Position numbers and translations under genes: made by a program | The notes under the pieces: model-generated | Databases searched by the model: none | Told to the model about the DNA's origin: nothing | The model's input: only the letters and a program-made list of their open reading frames with translations | Source of the DNA: CAVTJL01 sp963735065 | GTDB lineage: Bacteria; Pseudomonadota; Alphaproteobacteria; Geminicoccales; Geminicoccaceae | Assembly (NCBI GenBank): GCA_963735065.1 | Contig: CAVTJL010000006.1 | Location: forward strand, 62,001-126,000 | Length of the DNA stretch: 64,000 bases | Direction: 5' to 3' | Part shown: piece by piece, positions 8,705-17,486 of the stretch | Layout: each line of letters begins with the position of its first letter | Position numbering within the stretch: the stretch's first letter is position 1

Positions 8705-10228
8705 TCAGGCCTTCTTCTTCGTGAACATGTCGAAGAAGGGATCCTCGGCCGGCGTGTACTGCTTGTACTCGGGATTGCGGATCAGATTGACGCCCAGGCG
8801 CTGCAGCCACCAGGCCTCGATCAACGGCCAGTCGCGCACGAAGCTCACATTGTGGTTCTCGTCGCAGACGGCGAGGCGGATCGGATGCGCGACGTGATGC
8901 GTGCCGGGCTCGAGGAACACGCTGCCCTCCGGCGCCTCGATGTTCCAGCCCATCTCGAGCGCCTTCTTCACCGTCGGCTGGTCGACCGTGCCGGCGAGGC
9001 GTGCCGCCTTGGCGTAGAGATGGATGGTGAAGTAGGTGTTCTGCGCCATCTCGCCGATATAGGGATCCTGCGGGAACATCGTCATCCAGCGCTTGACGAA
9101 GGCCCGGTTGCGCGAGGTCGGCACCTCGAGCTGGTACTGGATGGCGTTGTGCATGCCGGCGAGCGAGGGCGGCGCGAAGCGCTTGTGCTCGTAGCCCTGC
9201 GCCATGTTGACGGTCGAGGCCATCGGGAACTTGAGGCCGGCCGCCGCCGCCTGCGGATAGTAGTTCTGCTGGTTCTGGCCGACCAGCAGGGTCATCACCC
9301 AGTCGGGCTTGGCCTGCTGGACGCGGGCGATGACCTGGCTGAACTCCGAGACCGAGAGCGGGATGAACTCCTCGGCGATGATCTGCCCGCCCAGGAGCGG
9401 CACGAAGGCGCGTGTCCAGGCCGCGGTGAGCTGCCCGAAATTGTAGTCGGCGGCGAGCGTGTAGCCTTTGGGCCCGAACTTCTCGATCATGTACTGCACG
9501 GTCGGGATGACCTGCTGCTCGCAGACCGGGCCGGTGCAGAAGGTGTTCGCGTCGGCGACGCCGCCCTCGTACTGGTTGGTGTAGAAATAGAGCTGCTTGT
9601 GCTGATCGACGATCGGCCGGATGGCCTCGCGCTCGGCGCTGGCGAAGCCCGCCACCAGAACGTCGACCTTCTCCTGCTGGATCAGCCGACGGGCGAGCTG
9701 CTGCCAGAGGGCATTGTTGCTCTGGCCATCGAACGACATGAGCTGCAGCTCGCGGCCGAGGATGCCCTTCTCGCCCGAATCGATGAGGACGTCGGCCTCC
9801 TCGTCGAAGACGAGATCCGTCTTGTCCATGGGCCCGCCGTCCGACACGAGGTCGAGGTTGGTGCCCTCCTTGCTGATGACGGGTGGCTTGGCCGCGATCT
9901 TGCCCATGACGCCCAGCTGCCCGGCGCCGATGCCGGCGGCCCCTTTGAGCGTCTTGCCCTCGTTGATCTCCTTCACGGCAAGCTGGGCCGCATGCAGCTT
10001 CTGGATGCCGTAGACTGAAAGGTTGCCCGTCTCGTCCTCGATGAAGCCGAGCTTGATCGGCGCTCCCGTCTGCGCTCTGGCCGGATTGCTGAAGCTGAAG
10101 CCGCGCAGATAGGTGGCGGCGGCGATGCCGGCGGCTCCAGCGCCCTTGAGCACGGTGCGACGGTCGGCACCGGGTGCTGTCGAGCTCTCGTTCGTGTCGG
10201 TGACGACGGGATCGGTCTTGTCAGTCAT
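8705..10228 (-). CDS. Tat-exported amide/urea-type substrate-binding protein with an internal insertion
   Basis: A 507-residue periplasmic binding protein for the first importer, about 90 residues longer than the paralogue at 2038-3291. Residues 23-29 (RRTVLKG) with the following hydrophobic run form a Tat signal. Mature sequence starts IKLGFIEDETGNLSVYG. About 62 extra residues (roughly 91-154) separate the EIN motif from GILGRELQLMSFDGQSNN, where homologues have only a short AGGV-type turn. YTNQYEGG and LAADYNFGQL match amide/urea binders (FmdD/UrtA type). It is the first structural gene after amiR, so it may be the most inducible part of the operon. Confidence 0.88.
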   Translation of the reverse strand: MTDKTDPVVTDTNESSTAPGADRRTVLKGAGAAGIAAATYLRGFSFSNPARAQTGAPIKLGFIEDETGNLSVYGIQKLHAAQLAVKEINEGKTLKGAAGIGAGQLGVMGKIAAKPPVISKEGTNLDLVSDGGPMDKTDLVFDEEADVLIDSGEKGILGRELQLMSFDGQSNNALWQQLARRLIQQEKVDVLVAGFASAEREAIRPIVDQHKQLYFYTNQYEGGVADANTFCTGPVCEQQVIPTVQYMIEKFGPKGYTLAADYNFGQLTAAWTRAFVPLLGGQIIAEEFIPLSVSEFSQVIARVQQAKPDWVMTLLVGQNQQNYYPQAAAAGLKFPMASTVNMAQGYEHKRFAPPSLAGMHNAIQYQLEVPTSRNRAFVKRWMTMFPQDPYIGEMAQNTYFTIHLYAKAARLAGTVDQPTVKKALEMGWNIEAPEGSVFLEPGTHHVAHPIRLAVCDENHNVSFVRDWPLIEAWWLQRLGVNLIRNPEYKQYTPAEDPFFDMFTKKKA

Positions 10229-10273
10229 GGTTCCTGTCCCTTGTCCCAGCCCTGAAGGCTTCCCCCAAAAAAG

Positions 10274-10879
10274 TCAGGCTTCGCGCGCCGCGGGTGGCAG
10301 CCCTGCCGCCGCGAGCAGCCGGACGGCCAGCTCCTCGACCGTGACGCGCTGGCGCATGCTCTCCTTGCGCAGCAGGCGATAGGCCTGCTCGTCATCGACA
10401 CCGCGCTGCTCCATCAGGTGAAGCACGGCCTTGAAGACGATCCGCCGGGCGCCGTGGCGCGCCTCGAGCGACCGCAGGCGGTCCAGCAGCTCCTGCCGCC
10501 GCCGGTGCTCGTTCGCGGCGAAGAAGAGCGCCGTGTAGATCCCCGTCGGGCCCACCGGCTTCCTCAGCACGGCCGCGGGCAGCTGGTCGAAGGCGCGCTC
10601 GAGCCGGCTCGGCGCCTCGAGGCCGATCACCGCGATCAGTGGCACCGGCGCCGTGCCGGGCGTCCACGGCAAGAGGTCGCCCGCGGCGTCGGCGTCGAAG
10701 AGAACGAGCTCGGCCTCGTCGAGGACGCCTGGCTCCGTCATTGCGGTCGACGGATCGACGGCGAGCACGCTCAGGCCCAGCCGGGTCAGCGTCTGGGCGA
10801 TCACGATCCGGTTGCGGTCGGCCTGATGGACGACGGCCGCCCGCACGCCCCGGAAGTTCTGGATCGGGCGCCGGGTCAT
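10274..10879 (-). CDS. amiR: AmiR-type ANTAR antitermination regulator
   Basis: A 201-residue two-domain protein. An N-terminal receiver-like domain lacks a convincing phosphorylation pocket, as in AmiR of Pseudomonas. A helix and a C-terminal ANTAR RNA-binding domain follow, with the typical RIVFKAVLHLMEQRGVDDEQ and AYRLLRKESMRQR segments. ANTAR proteins let RNA polymerase pass a leader terminator. The start is the ATG at 10879, overlapping the amiC stop as ATGA; an open frame extends much further upstream but is a shadow of amiC. By analogy AmiC holds AmiR inactive until an amide binds. Confidence 0.92.
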   Translation of the reverse strand: MTRRPIQNFRGVRAAVVHQADRNRIVIAQTLTRLGLSVLAVDPSTAMTEPGVLDEAELVLFDADAAGDLLPWTPGTAPVPLIAVIGLEAPSRLERAFDQLPAAVLRKPVGPTGIYTALFFAANEHRRRQELLDRLRSLEARHGARRIVFKAVLHLMEQRGVDDEQAYRLLRKESMRQRVTVEELAVRLLAAAGLPPAAREA

Positions 10880-12045
10880 CGCACGATCCTCAGGCCAGGC
10901 GTGGCGCGGATGTCCTGCTTGGCCTTGGCGTCGTGCCAGACGAGATAGGGGTCCGGCTTCACCGGGGCGGGCGCCTCGTAGATGATGTCGAAGCCGCCCT
11001 CCGCATTCGAGATGCCGATGCGCGGCGTCAGGTAACAGTGTCGGTTGTCGCGATCGATGTGCACGTCGCCCTGGGGCGCCCGCATCCAGATGTGGGAGAG
11101 CGCATCGCGCACCTCGGCGAGCGAGGTGCCACCCGCCCGGCGGATCGCGCGTGCCAGAAGGTGGACCGCGACGTAGGAGGCCTCGGCGTCGGCCGAGGTC
11201 GGCCCTGCCTCCGGAAAGGCTCGGCGGTAGGCGGCGACGAAGGCGCGATTGCGCGGGCTGTCGACGCTCTCGAAATAGACGCTCGAGCTGATGTGCCCGG
11301 CCGACGCCTCGGGCCCGATCTCCATGAGCTCGGGCTCGGCGAGGCTGCAGCTCGCGATCGGCAGGCAGGCCGGCTGGTCGATGCCGGCTTCTGTCGCCGC
11401 CTGCCTGAAGGCGCGGAAGAAGGCGTAGGCCGAGGTGCCGATCAGGGTGTTGAAGACGAAGCTCGGCCGGGCATCCAGGATCTGCTTGATGACGAGGGCG
11501 AAGTCGGTCTCGCCGACCGGCAGGTAACGCTCGGCCAGGACCGTGCCGCCGGCGGCCTGCACCGCCTCCCGCATGATGCGGTTGTTCTCCCAGGCCCAGA
11601 CATAGTTCGAGCCGATGCACCAGGTCCGGTCGCCGCATGTGCGCAGCAGATGCTCGGCCAGCGGCACGATGTGCTGGTTGGGGGCAGCACCGGTATAGAC
11701 GACGTTCTCGCTGCTCTCGAAGCCCTCATAGTGCGAGGGGTACCAGAGCAGCCCGTCATACTTCTCGAAGAAGGGGAGCACCTCCTTGCGGCTCGAGGAG
11801 GTGTAGCAGCCGACCACGTGGACGAGGCGATCGGTGGTGAGGAAGCGCTGGGCGGCATTGGCGTAGTCGGCGTTGCGGCCGGCCGGGTCGACGATGAGGG
11901 GCTCGAGATCGAAGGCGAACTCGGGGCTCGCGTTGATCTCCTCGACCGCGAGCCGCGCGCCGTTGAGCATCGCCCTGGCGATGGTCGCGTAGGGACCCGT
12001 CGCCGAGAACAGCAGGCCGATGCGGACCGTGCCCTCCTGGTGCAT
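10876..12045 (-). CDS. amiC: AmiC-type cytoplasmic amide sensor / negative regulator
   Basis: A 389-residue periplasmic-binding-protein fold without a signal peptide: it begins directly with VRIGLLFSATGPYATI, so it stays in the cytoplasm, as AmiC does. LLWYPSHYEGFESSENVVYT and CIGSNYVWAWENNRIMRE match the amide-binding family. A GAGGAGG Shine-Dalgarno precedes the ATG. It is the first gene of the long operon and overlaps amiR, so sensor and antiterminator are made in step. Known for the family: amide binding releases AmiR. Inferred here: the same circuit controls both importers and both amidases. Confidence 0.92.
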   Translation of the reverse strand: MHQEGTVRIGLLFSATGPYATIARAMLNGARLAVEEINASPEFAFDLEPLIVDPAGRNADYANAAQRFLTTDRLVHVVGCYTSSSRKEVLPFFEKYDGLLWYPSHYEGFESSENVVYTGAAPNQHIVPLAEHLLRTCGDRTWCIGSNYVWAWENNRIMREAVQAAGGTVLAERYLPVGETDFALVIKQILDARPSFVFNTLIGTSAYAFFRAFRQAATEAGIDQPACLPIASCSLAEPELMEIGPEASAGHISSSVYFESVDSPRNRAFVAAYRRAFPEAGPTSADAEASYVAVHLLARAIRRAGGTSLAEVRDALSHIWMRAPQGDVHIDRDNRHCYLTPRIGISNAEGGFDIIYEAPAPVKPDPYLVWHDAKAKQDIRATPGLRIVR

Positions 12046-12242
12046 GCGCCTCCTCGAACGGCAGGCGACAGCAGGCCCGGCCGTTCACGCCGTGGGCTTC
12101 GTTGCCCGGTATCGAGGTCTAGGGGATCGCATGAAGATCAGCCGGAGCCACCCGGCCGGAGCAGCGCTGCTCACCAGACACCATTGCCCGAGGGCCTGCG
12201 CGCGTCAAGCCCTCGGGCGGTGTAGCACGGTCGAAGGGAGGC

Positions 12243-12938
12243 TCAGGCGGCGGCTTCGCTCGGCGTGTCGTTGATTCCGTCGAGGTCGGGGGCATGGCCG
12301 TAGCTCATGCGCCGCATCTGCTCCATCACCCGGTCCATCTCCTCGGCCGGCAGATGGGGCGGCTCGCCCAGGGCCAGCGCGTGGACGTACATGCGCGAGA
12401 GCGTCTCGATCTCGACCGCGAGCCACAGCGCGGTGTCGAGCGTGGGGGCTATCGTGAGCAGGCCGTGATGGCCCATCAGGCAGGCGAGCCGCCCCTCGAG
12501 CGCCTCGAGGACCGCGTCCGAGAGCGCCTGCGTGCCGAAGGTGGCATAGCGCGAGACCCGGATGTCATGGCCGCCGGCGATCGCCGTCATGTAGTGGAAG
12601 GGCGGGATGCCGCGCTCGTGGCAGGCCAGCGTCGTGGCGAAGGTCGCGTGGTTGTGCAGCACGACATTGACGTCGGGGCGTGCCTTCAGGATGTCGCGGT
12701 GGAAGCGCCATTCCGAGGAGGGCCGGTGGCGGCCGAGATAGCTGCCGTCCTCGCGCAGCAGGACCAGGTCCTCGGGCTCCATCGTCTCATAGGGCTGGCT
12801 CGTGGGCGTGATCAGCAGGCCGCCCTCGATGCGGTGGGAGATGTTGCCGGATGTGCCCTGGTTGATGCCCTTGCGGGTCATCTCGCGCGCCGTCTCGATA
12901 ATGGCGCGGCGAATGGCCTCGTGGCCGTTGTCGCTCAA
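12243..12938 (-). CDS. Class II aldolase/adducin family protein (fuculose-phosphate-aldolase type)
   Basis: A 231-residue zinc-dependent aldolase of the class II/adducin family. TSGNISHRI near the N-terminus is the phosphate/substrate loop. Zinc ligands are in VVLHNHATFATTLAC and GHHGLLTIAPTL; the catalytic acidic residue is the Glu of PSSEWRFHRDIL. Members cleave L-fuculose-, L-rhamnulose- or L-ribulose-type phosphates, or act on related keto-acids. The start is a TTG at 12938 that overlaps the kinase stop (TTGA). Coupling to an FGGY kinase supports a kinase-then-aldolase route for a deoxy- or pentulose sugar. Confidence 0.88.
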   Translation of the reverse strand: MSDNGHEAIRRAIIETAREMTRKGINQGTSGNISHRIEGGLLITPTSQPYETMEPEDLVLLREDGSYLGRHRPSSEWRFHRDILKARPDVNVVLHNHATFATTLACHERGIPPFHYMTAIAGGHDIRVSRYATFGTQALSDAVLEALEGRLACLMGHHGLLTIAPTLDTALWLAVEIETLSRMYVHALALGEPPHLPAEEMDRVMEQMRRMSYGHAPDLDGINDTPSEAAA

Positions 12939-14356
12939 GACTGATCTCCGATGGGTGACGTGCCGGGCGGAAGAGGCCGGCCCAGATGCTCCGCAACTGC
13001 CGCCCGCCAGCGCGCCCTATAGGCCGAAAGGCCGGCCGGCGCCACCGCTTCGGCAGGCGCGAGGGTGATCTCGACCGGGCCGTCACGGCGCCCGTGCGTC
13101 CACAGCAGCGCTCCGCCGAAGGCTGTCCCGCCGCCCGCCTTCTCGACCAGGATGGTCTGCTTCGGCCGCAGCGCCGCCAGCAGTCCGGCGAAGCCCGGAT
13201 CGGTGGCAAAGCCCCCGTCGATCACGACCGCCCCGGCGGCACCGAGAAGATCGAGGCACACCTCGCCCACCAGCGCCGCATAAAGCGTCGCCAGCGCCAC
13301 CCGCAACGCCGGCGCGGAAGGCGGCTCGCCGACGATGCGTCCCCGCCCGGCACTGCCGGGAAAGATGCCGTCGAAATCACAGAAGCCCGGCAGGGCCAGC
13401 GTGCCCTGAGCGATCACCTCGGCCAGCGCCTCTGCGGTCGCCACACCTTCGACGTTCCCCCGGATCTGGGCGTGCTCGCGCCCGGTCATCGCGAGGAGAC
13501 CCACGACAGGCCGTCCGTGCACGTCCGCCGTCACCGTCATGCCACGCGCCTCGTCCAGGCGCTCGGGGCCGGCCGTTCCGCTCATGCCGACGATCCAGGT
13601 GCCCGTGGAAAGCAGCGTCGCATCGCCCAGGCCCGCCTCCTGGTAGCGGTAGAGGTTGGCGGTGCTGTCGTGGATGCCTGCCAGGACCGCCATGTCGGGC
13701 GGCAGGCCCGTGGCCCTGGCGATCTCGGGCCTGAGAGGGCCCACGACCTCCCAGGCCGGAACGATGGGCGGCACCAGCCGCTGCCAGCCGCTGCTCAGGG
13801 CGAGGCTCGTGAAGCGGCCGTCGAGCGGGCTCCAGAGATGCGACTGGGCGCCCAGCATCGAGATCTCGCCGACCGCGCGTCCGCTCAGCCGCCAGGCCCA
13901 GAACTGTGGGAAAGGCAGCAGCCATCGGGCGGTGGCAAGCCGCTCGGGAAAGCGCCGTTCCATCCAGAGCAGCTGGCGGGCGAAGTGGCTAGCACCTGCA
14001 AGCTGCGCGGACCCGCGCTCGAGATAGGAGGGGGCGAGGCTCTCATACTCGGCCATGACCTCGGCCGGCGGCTGGTCCTCATAGTCGATCGGCGGCAGGA
14101 CGGGGCCACGCTCGTCCACCACCACGCCGCCCGAGCCGTGGCCGGTGGCGACGAACGCCTCGATCGGCGCCCGATCGGAAAGCTCGCGAAGCGATGTCAG
14201 GAGCCATCGCTCGATCGCGTCCAGATCGGCGTGCAGCCAGGGCGGTCCTGGCACGGCGCGGTTGGGGACCGAGCGCTGCGCCAGGATCGCTTTTCCCTGC
14301 TCGATGAGCAGCAGCTTCAGGTTCGTCTTGCCGATGTCGAGAACAGCGACCGCCAT
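12935..14356 (-). CDS. FGGY-family carbohydrate kinase
   Basis: A 473-residue sugar kinase of the FGGY family (L-fuculokinase, rhamnulokinase, xylulokinase relatives). The ATP-phosphate loop is at the very start, VAVLDIGKTNLKLLLIEQG; ATGHGSGGVVV and AGIHDSTANLYRYQ are substrate and catalytic loops, and VIDGGFATDPGFAGLLAALR is the C-terminal FGGY region. I use the ATG at 14356 because the phosphate loop follows at once and AGGAGG lies 11 bases upstream; the longer open frame adds low-complexity Arg/Pro sequence. It overlaps the aldolase, so it probably phosphorylates the ketose that the aldolase cleaves. Exact sugar unknown. Confidence 0.9.
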   Translation of the reverse strand: MAVAVLDIGKTNLKLLLIEQGKAILAQRSVPNRAVPGPPWLHADLDAIERWLLTSLRELSDRAPIEAFVATGHGSGGVVVDERGPVLPPIDYEDQPPAEVMAEYESLAPSYLERGSAQLAGASHFARQLLWMERRFPERLATARWLLPFPQFWAWRLSGRAVGEISMLGAQSHLWSPLDGRFTSLALSSGWQRLVPPIVPAWEVVGPLRPEIARATGLPPDMAVLAGIHDSTANLYRYQEAGLGDATLLSTGTWIVGMSGTAGPERLDEARGMTVTADVHGRPVVGLLAMTGREHAQIRGNVEGVATAEALAEVIAQGTLALPGFCDFDGIFPGSAGRGRIVGEPPSAPALRVALATLYAALVGEVCLDLLGAAGAVVIDGGFATDPGFAGLLAALRPKQTILVEKAGGGTAFGGALLWTHGRRDGPVEITLAPAEAVAPAGLSAYRARWRAAVAEHLGRPLPPGTSPIGDQS

Positions 14357-14787
14357 GGTGCCCGGAACCTCCTCATGCGCGGCGAGGGAAGCCGGGGATG
14401 GGAGGGGCCTGTCAAGCCCGTCGGGCGAGGCGGGGGCATGGCCAACGCCCGCTTGACCCAGGGCGGCCTCCCGCGGCGTAGGCTTGCGCCTGCGCCCGCG
14501 CGCCCTTGTCCTGATTGAGGCAGGGGGCATGAGCCAGGCACCGCTCGATGGGGCGGATAGAGCGTCGGGACACCGGTAGCGAGGTCAGGCGCAAACTATC
14601 GGCATGGGCTGCCTATCGATTGAGCGGGTCTGCGGCGAGAGCGGGCCATGCCCTGACAGACGCAGCGGACATCCCAGCGCAGTGACGGGCCTGGCACGGC
14701 ATATGCTTGGTGCAGAGCAGCGCATCTGAGGCTGAAGATCGCTGAGGTTTTCGGGTTGGCGTGCCCGTGCATGGCTAGGTGTTCGCA
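14357..14787. promoter_or_regulatory. Divergent intergenic region between sugar kinase and amidohydrolase genes
   Basis: About 430 bases without a convincing gene separate two divergently transcribed units, so promoters for both should lie here. Open frames reading through it lack family features and are shadows. An AGGAGG upstream of the kinase ATG and an AGG upstream of the amidohydrolase ATG are the only clear signals. I could not pick credible -35/-10 boxes. Confidence 0.5.
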
Positions 14788-16398
14788 ATGCGAGACATCG
14801 AGGCCGGGCCGGAACGCCAAGATCCCGCCCGGCAAGAGCGGCAAGGCCGCAATCGAGATGATCAGGCTGTTCTGATCACCGATGCGCAGATTCTGACATT
14901 CGAGCCGTCCCGGCGGCTCATCGGCTCCGGTGATGTCCTGGTCATAGGTGATCGCATCGCCGCCGTCGGCCAGGATCTCGCCCATCATGCGCCGCCCCAT
15001 GCCGTTCGCGTTCGCGCGGACGGCCAGCTGCTGATGCCCGGCCTCGTCAACGCGCATTTCCATTCACCGGCCAACTTCATGCGCGGCACGCTGGACAGCC
15101 TGCCACTCGAGATATTCATGCTCTACGAGGTGCCGGCGCTGGACGCGCCGGTGCCGCCGGAACACGCCTATGTCCGGACCCTGCTGGGCGCCGTCGAGAT
15201 GCTCAAGGGCGGCATCACCACGGTACAGGACGACGCGTTCTTCATCCCGGTTCCCAGCACCGACGAGATCGACGCGGTCATGGGCGCCTATCGGGACAGC
15301 GGCATTCGCGCCCGTGTTGCGCTCGATCAGCAGAACCTGCCGGATGCCGACAAGCTTCCCTTCCTCGCCGAGCTGGCGCCGCCCGCCCTTCGCGAGCGGC
15401 TCATCGCCCCGGCGCAGATGGCGGCTCCCGAGCTGCTGCGCCACTACGAGGCCTTGATCGCCAACTGGCACGGGGCTGAAGGCGGCCGGCTCCAGGCCGC
15501 GGTGTCCTGCTCTGCGCCGCAGCGGGTGAGCGAGGACTATTTTCGCGCGCTCGATGCCCTCAGCGCGCGCCATGACCTGCCCTTCTACATCCACATGCTG
15601 GAGACCAGGACGCAGCGAGTGTTCGGGGACGTCTGCTGGAATGGCAGCTCGCTCATTCGGCGGGTCGATGATCTGGGTCTGCTGTCCGACCGGATGAACG
15701 TCATCCATGCCGTCTGGATCGACGATGACGACATCGCCCGGCTGGCTCGTAGCGGCGCCCAGGTGGTCCACAACCCGGTCAGCAATCTCCGGCTCGGCAG
15801 TGGCATCATGCCGTTTCGCCGATTGCGCGACGCAGGCGTCCCGATCGCGTTGGGCACCGACGAAGCCATCGCCGACGACGCCATCAGCATCTGGGGCGCC
15901 GCCAAGCTGGCCGGCCTCGTGCACAACATCGCCGACTCCGATTATACGCGCTGGCCGACCGCGAGCGAGATCCTCGACTGCGTCGTCACGGGCGGGGCGC
16001 GTGCCATGCGGCAGGCCGACCGCATCGGACGGGTGGCGCCGGGGTTTCAGGCCGACCTCATCCTCATCGATCTCGACGCCCTGCCGTTCACCCCGCTCAA
16101 CGATCTCGAGCGCCAGCTCGTCTATTGCGATCCCTCTTCGGCCATCCGCATGACCATGGTGGCGGGCCGGATCCTCGTCCGAGACGGCCGAATGCTCTCG
16201 ATCGACGAGGCCAAGTTGCGCCAGGAGGCCAGGTCCATAGCCGCGGCCGAGGCTCCAAGACGGCAGCGGATCGCGGAGATCGCGGCGCAGTGGCTCCCCT
16301 CTTATCGCGCCATGTATGCGGCGATGCTCCAACACGACGTCGGCATGAGCAGATGGGTCGGAGACGCGGCCCCCCATCGGCCGGGTCGTGTCGGGTGA
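14788..16398 (+). CDS. Amidohydrolase, TRZ/ATZ deaminase-chlorohydrolase type
   Basis: A 536-residue metal-dependent hydrolase of the amidohydrolase superfamily, in the branch with guanine deaminase, SAH deaminase and triazine hydrolases. Metal-binding HFH in LVNAHFHSPANFMRGTLD, a His in FYIHMLETRTQ, a His in MNVIHAVWI and the Asp of ALGTDEAIADDAIS make the set. The C-terminal beta-sandwich includes GFQADLILIDLDAL. I prefer the ATG at 14788 (AGG eight bases upstream) over the GTG at 14779. The following ABC importer, about 60 bases away, probably supplies the substrate, likely an N-heterocycle or other deaminatable compound. Confidence 0.87.
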   Translation: MRDIEAGPERQDPARQERQGRNRDDQAVLITDAQILTFEPSRRLIGSGDVLVIGDRIAAVGQDLAHHAPPHAVRVRADGQLLMPGLVNAHFHSPANFMRGTLDSLPLEIFMLYEVPALDAPVPPEHAYVRTLLGAVEMLKGGITTVQDDAFFIPVPSTDEIDAVMGAYRDSGIRARVALDQQNLPDADKLPFLAELAPPALRERLIAPAQMAAPELLRHYEALIANWHGAEGGRLQAAVSCSAPQRVSEDYFRALDALSARHDLPFYIHMLETRTQRVFGDVCWNGSSLIRRVDDLGLLSDRMNVIHAVWIDDDDIARLARSGAQVVHNPVSNLRLGSGIMPFRRLRDAGVPIALGTDEAIADDAISIWGAAKLAGLVHNIADSDYTRWPTASEILDCVVTGGARAMRQADRIGRVAPGFQADLILIDLDALPFTPLNDLERQLVYCDPSSAIRMTMVAGRILVRDGRMLSIDEAKLRQEARSIAAAEAPRRQRIAEIAAQWLPSYRAMYAAMLQHDVGMSRWVGDAAPHRPGRVG

Positions 16399-16457
16399 CG
16401 GTGTCGAGCGCGCACATGCCGTCACGACACATCAACCACAAACAAGGAACCTCAGAC

Positions 16458-17486
16458 ATGCTCTCGACTACATGCTCATCGCTTAGGCGCGGCCTGCTGC
16501 TTGCGGCCGTCTTCCCGGCTATCGCCCTGTCGGGGGCGGCAGCCCATGCGGCAGTCAAGCCTATTCGGGTAATATGTAACAACTGGTCCGGCTTCGCTCC
16601 GGTATTCGTCGCGAGCGATCTCGGATACTTCAAGGCCCTGGGGCTCGACGTGTCGGTCAAGCTGGACGACGAGCAGTCGGACGCGCTGGCAGGCCTCGAG
16701 CGCGGCGACATCGATGTCGATATGCGCACCGTCGATGACTACCAGCGCCGACCCCGCACCTCGGCGACGCCCGGGGTGATGATCGGCACCATTGATGAGT
16801 CCGACGGCGGTGACGGCGTCGTGGCCGCGGGCGACATTAAGACGGTGGCCGATCTCAAAGGCAAGACCGTGGCCATGGAGACCGACATCCCGGCCTATCT
16901 GCTGATGCAGCTCGAGCTGGAGAAGGCCGGCCTCAGCTACAAGGACGTCCACATCAAGCAGACCGCAGGCTCCGATGCGCTCTCGGTGTTCGCCGACCCC
17001 AGCATCGACGCCATCGGCACCTTCCAGCCTTTCATGGACCAGGCCGTCAAGCTCGAAGCCTCTCGCGGCGCTCACGTCTTGATCTCGTCGGCGAGCTATC
17101 CGGGCTTCATCATCGACGTGATCATCGTCAATCAGACCAAGCTCAAGGCGGACCCGACAGCCTATAAGGATTTCCTCATCGGCGTCTACAAGGCCGTCAA
17201 GTATTTTAAGACGAACCCGGCAGACTTCATGAAGCTGGCCGCGCCGCACTACGATCTCAGCGTCGCCGATTTCAAGTCGAGCATCGAAGGCAGCCTTACC
17301 TACACCGATCTGGCGGCGGCCCAGAAGTATTTCGGGACGAAGGCGACGCCGGGCCCGATCTACAAGACGTTCGACACGCTGATGCACCTCAACATGGAGA
17401 ATGGCGCTTCCGACGAGGTGCTCTCCGCGGCCCATTCCTTTGATCCCTCGGTGCTCGCGTCGATCACCCCAGCCGACCTCAAATGA
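16458..17486 (+). CDS. ABC transporter substrate-binding protein, NMT1/taurine-nitrate type
   Basis: A 342-residue binding protein of the NMT1/SsuA/TauA-like group. A Sec signal peptide (hydrophobic core LLLAAVFPAIAL, cleavage near AHA) is followed by IRVICNNWSGFAPVFVASD, the usual first strand, and LGYFKALGLDVSV. VADLKGKTVAMETD is the conserved hinge segment. The start ATG follows AAGGAA. It overlaps the permease gene as ATGA. Homologues bind alkanesulfonates, nitrate, or pyrimidine/thiamine precursors; the upstream amidohydrolase favours a heterocycle, but this is inference. Confidence 0.88.
   Translation: MLSTTCSSLRRGLLLAAVFPAIALSGAAAHAAVKPIRVICNNWSGFAPVFVASDLGYFKALGLDVSVKLDDEQSDALAGLERGDIDVDMRTVDDYQRRPRTSATPGVMIGTIDESDGGDGVVAAGDIKTVADLKGKTVAMETDIPAYLLMQLELEKAGLSYKDVHIKQTAGSDALSVFADPSIDAIGTFQPFMDQAVKLEASRGAHVLISSASYPGFIIDVIIVNQTKLKADPTAYKDFLIGVYKAVKYFKTNPADFMKLAAPHYDLSVADFKSSIEGSLTYTDLAAAQKYFGTKATPGPIYKTFDTLMHLNMENGASDEVLSAAHSFDPSVLASITPADLK

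Noticed and set aside
14596..15063. 155-residue minus-strand open frame in the kinase/amidohydrolase spacer
   Set aside because: Half of it is antisense to the amidohydrolase and it has no recognisable motifs or ribosome-binding site.
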